DNA of 64,000 nucleotides from Gallionella sp. (GCA_028699065.1 JAQVVH010000002.1:1-64000); one strand, 5' to 3'; shown: positions 34,101 to 41,479, counted from the first letter of the stretch. Notes: generated by a model from the letters alone, not told the origin. Program-made: numbers and translations.

Positions 34101-36468
34101 GAGCAAGTTTGGCAAGGACGGTACGCGCAAAAAAATCAGCGCGGACTACCTGAACCAGATCGATGCCATGCTGGAGCGGTTTGACCTGCGCAAAGGGCAA
34201 TCTCTCAAGGAGATTGACCGTCGGACGACGCTGGCTCAGTGGATTGCCGCCCAGGAAGAGGCTGGGGCGGAGCCGGATATTCCGGATTGGCTGCAGCTGG
34301 AATCAAACAAGACGCATTACAAAAACCTGACCATGGAAGAGTTCAGGGGGTTGGTGGACGCGATCAAGCAGATTGAACACCTTGGGCGGTTCAAGGAGCG
34401 GCTGATTAACGCGCGCGACCAGCGAGCCCTGAACGATATTGTCGAAGAGCTTACCCAGCAGATTGAGGAAAGTTCCGGCGGCCGCATCGTGGACAACGAA
34501 ATCCGCAACGAGTTGACATCCAAAGCCAAGGCGCTTGGCAAGGGATTCATGGCAATCCATCGCAAGATGGCCAACATGATCTACGAAATGGACGGCTTCA
34601 AGTATGGCCCGCTGTGGGAACACCTGATCCGCACCATGAACGAGGCGGGCGACCGCGAAGCATCGATGCGTGCCGAGGCCACGATAAAGTTGACAGAGCT
34701 GGCCAAGCCCATCCTTAAGGGTGAGCGCATGGGCGGCAAGGGTAAGTTTTTCCCCAGCCTTGGGCGCAGCCTTAACAGGGGAGAGCGCCTGGCGATTGCG
34801 CTGAACTGGGGGAATGAAGGCAACCGGCAGCGTCTGATGGATGGGCGCAACTGGTCGATCTACAACCTTCAGCCTGTACTGGATAGTCTGACCGCAGAGG
34901 AATGGAAGTTTGTCCAGGACGTATGGGACTTCTTTGAAGGCTATCGTCCTGAGATTGGCGCGAAAGAAAGGCGGATATACGGCAAGGAGCCGAACTGGGT
35001 TGAGCCGACGCCGTTTACGATCCGCACGACAGACGGGCAGGAATTGAATTTGCGTGGCGGGTATTACCCGATCAAGTATGACGTGCGGCAGTCCGGCAAG
35101 GCGGGCGAGAAAGCTGCTCAGGAAGAAGCGGCTACCATGATGCGGGCGGCGCATACAGCGGCAACGACCCGGCGCAGCTTTGTCAAAACACGTTCTGCCG
35201 AGATCAAGGGCCGTCCGCTGCTGTTGTCCATGGACGGGATATGGCAGGGCGCGAATGAGGTCATTCATGACCTTGCATTCCATGAGTGGCTGATCGATTC
35301 AAGCAAGCTGCTGAAGCGCCTTGATCCGGCGATCCGCGAACATTACGGTGCCGAGTATATGAACGAAATTAAGGCTGCCATTCTGGATACAGCGCGCGGC
35401 GAAGAGGGCGCCAAGAATACCTGGGAGCGCATCGTCAATCATGTCCGTACTGGTACGACCGTGGCGGGGCTTGGATGGAATCTGACGACCGCATTGCTGC
35501 AGCCTCTGGGGATCAGCAACTCAATCGTGCGCGTGGGCGCAGGATGGATGGCCAAGGGCATGTGGCAGTTCTACGGCAATCCGGTGGAAATGGTGGCCAA
35601 GGCTCAACAGATTCAGGACAAGTCTGAATTCATGCGCAACCGCGCCCGCACGATGCAGCGCGAGATCAACGAAATCCAGAATCAGATCATGGCTGCCAAG
35701 AGCAAGGCTCAGCAAACGCTGGAGTCGAGTTTCTTCATAATGATCCAGAAGCTGCAGGCTTGGGTGGATTACCCGACATGGCTTGGCGAATACGAAAAGG
35801 CCATCGCTGAAAATCATGACGAAGCCACGGCGATTGCCATGGCCGATCAGGCTGTGATTGACTCTCAGGGCGGCGGACAGACGAAAGACCTGGCGCGCAT
35901 CCAGCGTGGCGGCCCGCTGCAGAAACTCTGGACGAATTTCTATTCGTTCTTTAGTGTGACGCTGAACCTGGCTGTGGATAAGACAAAAGCTACGGATTTC
36001 AAAAATCCTGCGCAGGTGGCGGCGCTGGCTGGCGACTATGTGCTGCTGATGGTGTTCCCGGCCATCATGGGTGCGCTGATGAAGTCGCTGCTAAAGGGTG
36101 GCGATGACGATGATGACGAACTGGCCAAGCAGCTGATTGCGGAGCAGATCAGTTTCCTGATGGGGCAATTTATCGGGGTGCGTGAACTGACGGCAGCCGT
36201 GCAAGCAGCAACGGGTGTGGGCATTCCAGGAATCGGCTATAGCGGGCCAGCCGGTGCCAGATTGTTCAGTGAAATGCAGCGACTCGGGCAGCAGATCAAT
36301 CAAGGCGAAGTGGACGAAGCCTTCCTGAAAGCTGCCAATAACGTGGCTGGCATTCTGTTCCATTACCCGGCAGGACAGGTGGCCAGAACGGTGCAGGGGG
36401 CGCAGGCACTGATTGATGGCGAAACCACGAATCCATTGGCGCCTGTGGTAGGGCCGCCTAGAAAGTAA
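28138..36468 (+). CDS. Giant polyvalent ejection protein
   Basis: A 2,776-residue protein, far longer than T7 gp16 but in its position. Visible parts: an N-terminal virion-type segment; a MuF-C-like block around residues 591-735 (YYVPVVHTPSILREFG, KYIHAPRYVFKH); a zincin-like HEITH at about 876-880; a polyvalent-protein region around 1030-1330; a second zincin-like HEGAH at about 1414-1418; and a C-terminal LPD38-like region with FYSFFSVTLNLAVDKTKAT and a hydrophobic segment near 2635 followed by a DDDDDE run. It is probably packaged and injected, with catalytic domains acting on cell wall or host targets. The domain names are by recollection and need a profile search. Confidence 0.8.
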   Translation: MPDVFDQILDAEQKPAAAQKDVFDVALDQMQSEEEQRLRSTLDAAGKANPDQAAEAQRLSGQTGMPADMVERNLDEVRRQARVQSMNLRDMMATSPVLSRQLTDLNFAKLAFDDHENLSGIEKGFRFLKNTGDALAAVVPRFAEQSYGLGQAVGDFLPSQLGGDAVANYFAGHRKHAKEVADYWMPNGDGVLERSWYSGMHSLGLNILNLPLAYGTGGMGRILTAMGAETGGQSYGQARDAGLNQYESLLFGSSQGVIEAGTEMIGMPALFGMLKPGQFATKAAEYMVKEQGGEQIATHLQDMNEWAMLHPEKSIGDYLSERPNAILETALSTAFAGGGQVAVMKGVEMVVNRGYKASAAEQRITALEQVQNLMAASKVLQRSPESMGSYVEQLAAETGAENVYLQSNVLSDPALAQELYQMSPAIAAQFKTAAAIGGEIRIPIAEYLTRIAPTHGTQLIDDIRIEGEQFTRREAVDFMQSQSEALQQEVERALGEQTGHAEFRASQEAVKQRILAELNNMNRFTEQKNELDATLIAARSAVRAAQLGMTPEQFFEKQLLRVQAEGMQGEQFDQAMMLEKATSAWQSSLKGATKGKEYYVPVVHTPSILREFGYKARMVDLPSRVLEAINEKHPDIPEDVIQNLPKYIHAPRYVFKHKSGGLRMILNATTEKGEPIAVGIEDGRIRTITPIHDENGITGNDRVLGMVGDALTERGGKVYAENKEALEESRASLRILSGGSVLGSEGPQLPNPVSRHAATVFGMDNLVNKYGEGFYQNGIRLSRSSIGATHNGMNIRDLRALVSRIEKSYKNMPDVVTLESPEALDLSDAEQKRLYDYIASNDALKDVEGATHEGKIYLFASGMPDEFRAEFVLAQHEITHVGLRAVYGTEADAVLQTIWMNNPSVRAMAAEVKQDRGITSNIEATEEVLADMPTDDLVKLKGWRKLVQMVRNWFEKHGFTTTAKRLDALLKAGMTERQQADLLVADVVAAAREWVKSGKSGQMGTIHDTRLSRQAADRDLIAQHNLSAENLLHAHRMGGIAVPSLAITKKQNPLTNFGEITLMGSEAMADPKGYASTKVFGADIYSPRYPQISYSLDKTALKNLNEALAPYRKEGQREIYGSEIGSIDDLQQRDEFNKYVLDKTGKADFFDLNYRQIRKEAEKLMREVGASERIFQGFTNSGNRRYIDHTLENVVKILKKELRGGEGNNYGVGSIRSQYTPQFKSIAQIRKEKGRLMDKASFEQVKEEVDNDFWKIVESLGQFSSRGSEFGFGDTVSSIMYDAVKQGIPRALKEYGIEGVTPEAMQEMADFMNKLRTLPTEYFEAKILRDVDLSEFSGAVVPEGTSQEVIDALHERGVTDIRYYDKNNEADRANKIREFEHLFFQQNEVRRGAFSPTTNTISLLKNADLSTFLHEGAHYFFENDIALAMELTAQANNGQALTEGEQQIVDDVSRLMAWNGIQGDIQDQLRQWGGMSFEERRAYHERVAESFESYLLEGKAPSIELQSAFQSFRAWLLNVYRSLKEFLNSHPEAGKLNDEVRQVFDRMLATTEQIKLAEQSRSLMPLFGTPEQAGMTVEEFARYQAMGTAATQAAIEELQAKGLRDMKWLQNARNKKLKVLQREADDKRRQVRSTVRAEVMSQPVYRAWQFLTNKIGKSDKIDPMLPRKSDPNVLDETQDSLFVAIAKLGGIDKAQVIATWGTDAADKPSSHLFGKPVWRVENGLTIDGMAEALGQYGYLELDENGKPDVRELEEKWAAELSGDAQYSNAYQPDAFDQMRPGEQVPNLAAILSGRLDAHALREMSITDDQIKILQARGMVADEGLHPDVVADLPSIQIGSGDQMVHMLLEANEPKAEIERLTDERMLQMYGELASPEAIQKAADQAVHNDLRGKMLATEANILAKATGQRKILSDAARQFAADMIARLRVRDVKPAQYVNAEVRAAKAAEAATDMNVKAGEKRNQVIQHYAARAAYDALDEVEKGVRYLSKFGKDGTRKKISADYLNQIDAMLERFDLRKGQSLKEIDRRTTLAQWIAAQEEAGAEPDIPDWLQLESNKTHYKNLTMEEFRGLVDAIKQIEHLGRFKERLINARDQRALNDIVEELTQQIEESSGGRIVDNEIRNELTSKAKALGKGFMAIHRKMANMIYEMDGFKYGPLWEHLIRTMNEAGDREASMRAEATIKLTELAKPILKGERMGGKGKFFPSLGRSLNRGERLAIALNWGNEGNRQRLMDGRNWSIYNLQPVLDSLTAEEWKFVQDVWDFFEGYRPEIGAKERRIYGKEPNWVEPTPFTIRTTDGQELNLRGGYYPIKYDVRQSGKAGEKAAQEEAATMMRAAHTAATTRRSFVKTRSAEIKGRPLLLSMDGIWQGANEVIHDLAFHEWLIDSSKLLKRLDPAIREHYGAEYMNEIKAAILDTARGEEGAKNTWERIVNHVRTGTTVAGLGWNLTTALLQPLGISNSIVRVGAGWMAKGMWQFYGNPVEMVAKAQQIQDKSEFMRNRARTMQREINEIQNQIMAAKSKAQQTLESSFFIMIQKLQAWVDYPTWLGEYEKAIAENHDEATAIAMADQAVIDSQGGGQTKDLARIQRGGPLQKLWTNFYSFFSVTLNLAVDKTKATDFKNPAQVAALAGDYVLLMVFPAIMGALMKSLLKGGDDDDDELAKQLIAEQISFLMGQFIGVRELTAAVQAATGVGIPGIGYSGPAGARLFSEMQRLGQQINQGEVDEAFLKAANNVAGILFHYPAGQVARTVQGAQALIDGETTNPLAPVVGPPRK

Positions 36469-36469
36469 G

Positions 36470-36512
36470 GTGCCCGTGTCTAGTCTCCTGGTGGATAGGC
36501 TTGCCGCAATTC
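36470..36512 (+). promoter_or_regulatory. GTGCCCGTG element 4 (candidate late promoter)
   Basis: GTGCCCGTG at 36470-36478, with ATAGGCTTGC 25 bp after the element start, the closest match to element 1. It lies between the giant gene stop and the tail-fibre gene. Confidence 0.58.
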
Positions 36513-36528
36513 ACCAGGAGTTCCGCAC

Positions 36529-38382
36529 ATGACCATCAGCTCAGATGTCCGCCAGGCTGGCCCATACCTTGGAAACGGTGTCACCGTAGCATTCCCGTTC
36601 TATTTCAAAGTATTCGCAGCTTCTGAATTGCATGTTGTATTCACCGACGCGAGCGGAATTGAAAGCACGCTTGCGCTGACTACAGACTACACGGTTGCGC
36701 TTAACGGCAATCAGAACAGCAACCCAGGCGGAACGTTGACACTATTGGTTCCTCCGGCTGCCGGAACAAAGCTGACCATTACCAGCAACATTTTGGCCGT
36801 CCAGTCTATTGACTTGACCAATCAGGGCGGATTTTATCCAAAGGTCATCACGAACGCATTTGATCGCTTGACGATCATTGTTCAGCAAGCTCTGAATTCA
36901 TTGGGGCGGTCAATCAAGTTCCCAATTTCAGATAGTGGCTACAACCCAACGTTGCCAAGTTCTGCGCTGCGAAAGGGCAGGGTGTTGGCGTTTAACGAAA
37001 CCACGGGCGATCCCGCTGCAGGACCAAGCATTGCTGCTGTTGATACTGTTGCAGGCGCATCAGCCAACATTGGTGTTGTAGCTACAAATGTTGCAAATGT
37101 AAACACTGTTGCTGGAAGCATTGGAAATGTTAATGCCGTTGGCGTGAACATTGGCGCTGTGGTTAATGCCAGCACCAACATGGCAGCAATTATTGATGCG
37201 CCAAATCAGGCGAATAGCGCAGCCTTATCTGCAGCATCAGCTGCGTTGGATAAAAATCAAACCAGCCTCGACCGCACGCAAACCGGCCTTGATGCCACGG
37301 CAACCGCTGCTGATCGCGTGCAAACAGATCTTGATAAACAAGCAGCGCAAACTGCAAAAACAGATTCGCAGACAGCCGCTGCAAATTCTGCTGCCAGCGC
37401 CAACAACGCTGCAAATTCCGTCGTTTCCCAGCTCTCCACAATCAAAACCCAAACCGAAACCGCGCGCGATCAAGCGCTGGCCGGGCTGGGCGCTGCGGAT
37501 AATTCGCAGATTCTCGCGGTGCTGATGGGCGAGAGCAGCTTCCTGATGGACATGATCGGGCAGGGCATTAAAGAGCTGTATCGCTATGAAGGCGTGACTG
37601 ATCCGCGTCTGGTTGCAATTGAGCCTGCGGTCGATGTTCTTGCGCAAGGACTGGTGGATCTGGCTGATCTGCTCGGCGTCACTGCCCGCGCAGTGTCCGG
37701 CGGCGACATCATGGTGCGGCTCGGCACCGTGGACAATCCCTCGATCTCGATCTTCGGCAACCGAAACACCGGCTTTTATTCCCCGGCGGCGAATCAACTG
37801 GCTGTCACCACGGGCGGCGTGCAGCGCTTGCTGATTGACGCCTCCGGCAATCACCTGACTGGTACGGATAACGCGCAGACGCTCGGCTCGGCCGCGAAGC
37901 GCTGGTCAACCGTGTATGCCGGTACCGGCACGATCAATACCTCGGATGCCCGTGAAAAAACCGCCGTCGCATCCCTGACCGCTGACGAGATCGCCGCCGC
38001 AAAAGACCTCTCGAAAGAGGTCGGCACCTATCAATTCTTGGATTCCATCGCCGCCAAGGGTAACGCGGCCCGGCATCATGTCGGCTTAACCGTGCAGCGC
38101 GCCATTGAGATTATGCGGCTGCACAACCTCGACCCGATGCGTTACGGCTTCGTCTGCTACGACATCTGGCCGGAAGTCAGCATCGAGCATCCTGCCGTGG
38201 CGGCTGTGCCGGAAGTACTGGATGCCGACGGCAACATCCTCGAAATGGGAACCCCGGCGCAAGCGGCATGGACGGAAGTGATCCAGACCGCAGGCGACCG
38301 CTATTCCTTCCGCTACGACCAACTCAACCTGTTTATCGCTGCCGGGCTGAATGCCCGCTTGGCTGCGCTCGAACCCATCTAA
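36529..38382 (+). CDS. Tail fibre with C-terminal S74 chaperone domain
   Basis: A 617-residue fibre. The N-terminal 150 residues are a T7 gp17-like tail-attachment domain (GNGVTVAFPFYFKVFAASEL, TSNILAVQSIDLTNQGGFYP). A central Ala/Asn/Asp/Thr-rich stalk follows with repeats such as NVANVNTVAGSIGNVNAVG and a coiled region. After FGNRNTGFYSPAANQLAVTT comes the S74 intramolecular chaperone (TSDAREKTAVASL, GTYQFLDSI, HHVGLTVQRAIEIM), which trimerises fibres and then cleaves itself off. It probably carries the DGR2 target protein at its tip. Confidence 0.88.
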   Translation: MTISSDVRQAGPYLGNGVTVAFPFYFKVFAASELHVVFTDASGIESTLALTTDYTVALNGNQNSNPGGTLTLLVPPAAGTKLTITSNILAVQSIDLTNQGGFYPKVITNAFDRLTIIVQQALNSLGRSIKFPISDSGYNPTLPSSALRKGRVLAFNETTGDPAAGPSIAAVDTVAGASANIGVVATNVANVNTVAGSIGNVNAVGVNIGAVVNASTNMAAIIDAPNQANSAALSAASAALDKNQTSLDRTQTGLDATATAADRVQTDLDKQAAQTAKTDSQTAAANSAASANNAANSVVSQLSTIKTQTETARDQALAGLGAADNSQILAVLMGESSFLMDMIGQGIKELYRYEGVTDPRLVAIEPAVDVLAQGLVDLADLLGVTARAVSGGDIMVRLGTVDNPSISIFGNRNTGFYSPAANQLAVTTGGVQRLLIDASGNHLTGTDNAQTLGSAAKRWSTVYAGTGTINTSDAREKTAVASLTADEIAAAKDLSKEVGTYQFLDSIAAKGNAARHHVGLTVQRAIEIMRLHNLDPMRYGFVCYDIWPEVSIEHPAVAAVPEVLDADGNILEMGTPAQAAWTEVIQTAGDRYSFRYDQLNLFIAAGLNARLAALEPI

Positions 38383-38394
38383 GGAGGAAACATC

Positions 38395-39468
38395 ATGGCA
38401 CTGACGATCAACGTACCCGACACCCTGCGTAAGTCTGTAGAAGCAGCCAGCAACGGCAAGAACACCGTGCTGTATACGGCCAAAGGCCAGCCCTGCTACA
38501 TGAACGTATTGCAACGCACCGATCTGGCTGCTGCGGCGACCGCTTTAGGCTTGGCCAACTATCCGGCGTTTACCGTCAACGGCGTCCTGAAATCCGAACT
38601 GCTGATTGGCCAGCATATCGGCTCATCCAGCAACGGCGAGATGGTGTCGCAGCCCGGTGTGCGTCCGGTCAACACCATCACGCATGACGCGGCTGTTGCG
38701 CTGGCTCGTGCCAACGGTGCAGGCTGGCATGTAATGACCAACGCCGAATGGGCCGCCCTGATTCACTGGTGCATCCTCAACGGCTTCATGCCGCGCGGCA
38801 ACAGCAACTACGGCCGCAGCTCTGATGTGCTGACCGAGAAAGGCGTGGATGATGTCACCGGTCGCTTGGCGCTGGATACCGGCACGGCCTGCACATGGAC
38901 GCGCACCGGCTCCGGCCCGGCTTCGTGGCGGCATGACAACACCCCGTTCGGCGTTGCCGACCTCAATGGCAACGTGTGGGAGTGGGCGCCCGGTATGCGT
39001 TTGAATGCGGGCGAGATTCAAATCTTGGCCGACAACGATGCGGCCGCGTGGAACGGCACCACGGGCGCTGACCTGAGTGCCACCTCGGCCGCATGGAAGG
39101 CGATTGACGGCGCGACCGGCGCATTGGTGGCTCCGGGTACAGCTGGCACGGTGAAGTATGCCGTTTCCGGCACGGCGGATTACACCTTGGTTCGTGCGTC
39201 TGGCGCGACTTTTGAAGGCATGACCAATCCGGGCGTGAACCCGGTATCGGCGGCTGCGCTCAATCTGCTGAAAGCGCATGGCCTGTATCCGGTATCGGCT
39301 GCGATGGGCGGTGACGGTATCTGGCTGACGCTGACGGGAGAGACAGTCCCGATCCGCGGCGGCAACTGGACCTACGGAGCGCTCGCCGGGGTGGCTGCGT
39401 TGTACTTGTCCGGCGCTCGCTCGTACAGCAACACGGCCTTCGGCGCTCGTCCGGCTTTTGTTTTGTAA
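38395..39468 (+). CDS. DGR2 target protein, variable receptor-binding protein
   Basis: A 357-residue protein with an FGE/sulfatase-modifying-factor-like C-type lectin fold: HVMTNAEWAALIHWCILNG, NTPFGVADLNGNVWEWAPGM, and at the C-terminus the VR (about residues 318-353: IRGGNWTYGALAGVAAL... FGARPAFVL). It corresponds in position and role to BPP-1 Mtd, the tail-fibre tip that binds host receptors, but uses a different N-terminal part. Strong ribosome site (AAGGAGGAAACATC). Directly followed by hairpin, avd, TR and RT. Confidence 0.92.
   Translation: MALTINVPDTLRKSVEAASNGKNTVLYTAKGQPCYMNVLQRTDLAAAATALGLANYPAFTVNGVLKSELLIGQHIGSSSNGEMVSQPGVRPVNTITHDAAVALARANGAGWHVMTNAEWAALIHWCILNGFMPRGNSNYGRSSDVLTEKGVDDVTGRLALDTGTACTWTRTGSGPASWRHDNTPFGVADLNGNVWEWAPGMRLNAGEIQILADNDAAAWNGTTGADLSATSAAWKAIDGATGALVAPGTAGTVKYAVSGTADYTLVRASGATFEGMTNPGVNPVSAAALNLLKAHGLYPVSAAMGGDGIWLTLTGETVPIRGGNWTYGALAGVAALYLSGARSYSNTAFGARPAFVL
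39345..39453 (+). repeat. VR: DGR2 variable repeat
   Basis: A 109-bp match to TR2 (39931-40039) at a constant offset of 586 bp. There are 12 substitutions, all at TR2 adenines. Asn codons became Thr, Tyr, Tyr, Ser, Gly, Tyr and Ala, one Asp became Ala and one Ile became Phe. The last 12 bp (GGCGCTCGTCCG) are unchanged and GC-rich, the presumed IMH. Confidence 0.96.
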
Positions 39469-39495
39469 CCTGAAATCTGGTGAGTGAAATCTGCA

Positions 39496-39517
39496 CCGGC
39501 GGGCGATAGCCCGTCGG
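39496..39517 (+). other. DGR2 hairpin with GATA tetraloop
   Basis: A 9-bp stem (39496-39504 with 39509-39517, one G-T pair) closes a GATA loop, 43 bp past the end of VR and 28 bp past the target stop codon. BPP-1 and related DGRs have a similar DNA hairpin with a GRNA tetraloop downstream of VR that promotes target recognition; GATA fits GRNA. Confidence 0.7.
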
Positions 39518-39533
39518 GAGAGAGAAAGAGAAT

Positions 39534-39920
39534 ATGAGCCGCGCTTTGAAAATCGACCGCACGCCCAAGACCAGCGATCTGCTGATCCGGCAGAAAGTGG
39601 AAGCGATGATCGAGTACGCCTATGTGGCGATGCGGCAGTTTCCCAAGGTGGAGCGGCATGTCCTTTCCGCCGAGATTCGCCAGACGCTGTGGGGAATTTT
39701 GCGGCTGGTGATTGTGTGCAACAAGAAGTATCACAAAAAGACAACCTTGCAGGAACTGGATGCGGAAGTGGATTTGCTGCGCTCGCAAGTGCGCATGGCG
39801 ATGGCGTTTCAGTATCTGGATTTCAGCAAGTATGAGCATTGGGCAATGCTCAACGACGAGATCGGCCGGATGGTTGGCGGCTGGATCAAGGCGATGGGCG
39901 AGCCTGTTGCGGGGGTGTGA
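39534..39920 (+). CDS. avd: DGR2 accessory protein Avd
   Basis: A 128-residue helical Avd: a basic N-terminus, then LLIRQKVEAMIEYAYVAMRQ, KVERHVLSAEIRQTLWGILRLV, the basic NKKYHKKTTLQELDAEVDLL and the closing helix YEHWAMLNDEIGRMVGGWIK, the usual Avd ending. It is expected to bind RT and TR RNA as a pentamer. It differs from the DGR1 Avd by more than alignment noise, so the two systems are not recent copies of each other. Confidence 0.9.
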   Translation: MSRALKIDRTPKTSDLLIRQKVEAMIEYAYVAMRQFPKVERHVLSAEIRQTLWGILRLVIVCNKKYHKKTTLQELDAEVDLLRSQVRMAMAFQYLDFSKYEHWAMLNDEIGRMVGGWIKAMGEPVAGV

Positions 39921-39930
39921 GTTGATAACG

Positions 39931-40039
39931 AGTCCCGATCCGCGGCGGCAACTGGAACAACGGAGCGCTCGACGGGGTGGCTGCGTTGAACTTGAACAAC
40001 GCTCGCTCGAACAGCAACACGAACATCGGCGCTCGTCCG
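39931..40039 (+). repeat. TR2: DGR2 template repeat (TR2)
   Basis: A 109-bp repeat rich in AAC triplets, between avd and the reverse transcriptase. It matches VR at 39345-39453, with all 12 differences at TR adenines. After GTCCG it departs from VR (CTCTTGG against GCTTTTG), marking the IMH*/IMH boundary. Confidence 0.96.
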
Positions 40040-40191
40040 CTCTTGGGGAATTCCTGAAGCGTTTGGCTCACCGGGCCATGCGACCGCGACCCCCTCAAAA
40101 GGACACGCATTCCCCGGTCTTTGACCGAAACATTAAACAGGCGGGCTGTTCTGGTAGCCAAGGCGAACGTTCAGACCTGCCGCCAGACTCG

Positions 40192-41238
40192 ATGAAAACT
40201 TATAACAACCTGTTCGAGCGCATCTATTCCTTCGAAAGCCTGTATCTGGCTTACCGCCGCGCCAGATTGGGTAAACGGCAGCGGGTTTCGGTGATGGTTT
40301 TCGAACAGGATTTGGAAGGCAACCTGATCCAGCTACAGAACGAGCTGGTGTGGAACATGTACCAGACCGGCAACTACCACCGCTTTCAGGTGTACGAACC
40401 GAAACAGCGGGAAGTGGCCGCGCTGCCATTCCGCGACCGGGTGGTGCAGCACAGTCTGGTGTCGGTCATCGAGCCGATCTGGGAAAACCGCTTCATCGCC
40501 GACAGCTACGCCTGCCGACCGGGGCGGGGATTGCACAAGGGAACGGATCGCGTGCAGGGCATGATGCGGGCGACCTTGCGCGAACATGGGCAGGTATTCG
40601 CGCTCAAGCTGGATGTGCGCAAGTTCTTCGCCAGCGTCGATCACGAGGTGATGCGCAAGCTGCTGCGGCGGCATATCGCTTGCGAACGGACATTGGCCCT
40701 GTGCGACGGGATACTGGCTTCATCGCTGCGCGAGACAACCTTGACGCCGAAGGGCTTGCCGATTGGCAACCTGACCAGTCAGCTCTGGGCGAATGTGTAC
40801 CTGCACGAGCTGGACAGCTACGCCAAGCACGATCTGCGCGTGGAAAACTATGCGCGCTATATGGACGACGTGGTGGTGATCCACCATGACAAAGCCTATC
40901 TGCAAGACCTGCGCGCCAAATTCACCGACTTCCTGCGCGATGAGCTTCGGCTGGAAGTGAACGACAAGACGCAGGTATTCCCGGTGGCCACGAAACACGG
41001 CCGCGCGCTGGATTATCTGGGTTATCGCATTTGGCCGACGCACCGACTGATCCGCAAGAACTCGATCAAACGCATGCTGCGCACGTTCCGGCAGCTTTCC
41101 AAGCGCTTCGCCGCTGGCGAGATTGACTTTACACCGATCCGCCAGTCCGTCGCGTCATGGGTCGGGCATTGCAGTCATGCGAATACGCATGGGCTGCGGG
41201 CGCATGTATTCGGGAAATTTGTATTAAGAAAGGAGTGA
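40192..41238 (+). CDS. DGR2 reverse transcriptase (Brt-like)
   Basis: A 348-residue DGR reverse transcriptase from ATG 40192 (MKTYNNLFERIYSFESLYLA, the typical beginning). Motifs: LPFRDRVVQHSLV, GRGLHKGTDRVQ, first catalytic Asp in LKLDVRKFF (141), GLPIGNLTSQ (188-197) and the active-site YMDD (223-226). The frame stays open upstream to 39712 through TR2, but that part is not RT-like. It copies TR2 RNA with errors at adenines and delivers the product to VR. It is distinct in sequence from the DGR1 RT (YVDD). Confidence 0.95.
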   Translation: MKTYNNLFERIYSFESLYLAYRRARLGKRQRVSVMVFEQDLEGNLIQLQNELVWNMYQTGNYHRFQVYEPKQREVAALPFRDRVVQHSLVSVIEPIWENRFIADSYACRPGRGLHKGTDRVQGMMRATLREHGQVFALKLDVRKFFASVDHEVMRKLLRRHIACERTLALCDGILASSLRETTLTPKGLPIGNLTSQLWANVYLHELDSYAKHDLRVENYARYMDDVVVIHHDKAYLQDLRAKFTDFLRDELRLEVNDKTQVFPVATKHGRALDYLGYRIWPTHRLIRKNSIKRMLRTFRQLSKRFAAGEIDFTPIRQSVASWVGHCSHANTHGLRAHVFGKFVLRKE

Positions 41239-41239
41239 C

Positions 41240-41479
41240 ATGAGTACACAGGCACATAGCATTGCTGATCGGGCAACAACCTTTGCGACCTATACGGGCG
41301 GATCGTCAGCGGTGATTTTTGGGCTGTCCGCAAATGAGATTGCAGCTTTTATCGGCGCGGCGATAGCGATACTTTCCTTCCTGGTAAACCTATGGTTCAA
41401 GTGGCAGCACCTGCGCATCGTCAAGGCAGCGGCTGCTGACCGCCCGGATTGCGCAACGTGTCCGGAGCGCGACGTATGA
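41240..41479 (+). CDS. Holin-like protein
   Basis: A 79-residue protein with two hydrophobic helices (about 17-35 and 33-55: YTGGSSAVIFGLSANEIAAF, GAAIAILSFLVNLWFKW) and a short cytoplasmic tail ending in a CATC pair. Size, topology and position directly before the lysozyme fit a class II holin. AAGGAG lies at the end of the RT gene just upstream. Confidence 0.8.
   Translation: MSTQAHSIADRATTFATYTGGSSAVIFGLSANEIAAFIGAAIAILSFLVNLWFKWQHLRIVKAAAADRPDCATCPERDV

Noticed and set aside
34303..35283. 326-residue ORF antisense to the giant ejection gene
   Set aside because: Shadow ORF in GC-rich coding sequence, without recognisable domain or operon context.
39712..41238. 508-residue ORF extending the DGR2 RT upstream
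   Set aside because: The first 160 residues are out-of-frame avd and TR2; RT similarity begins at the ATG at 40192.
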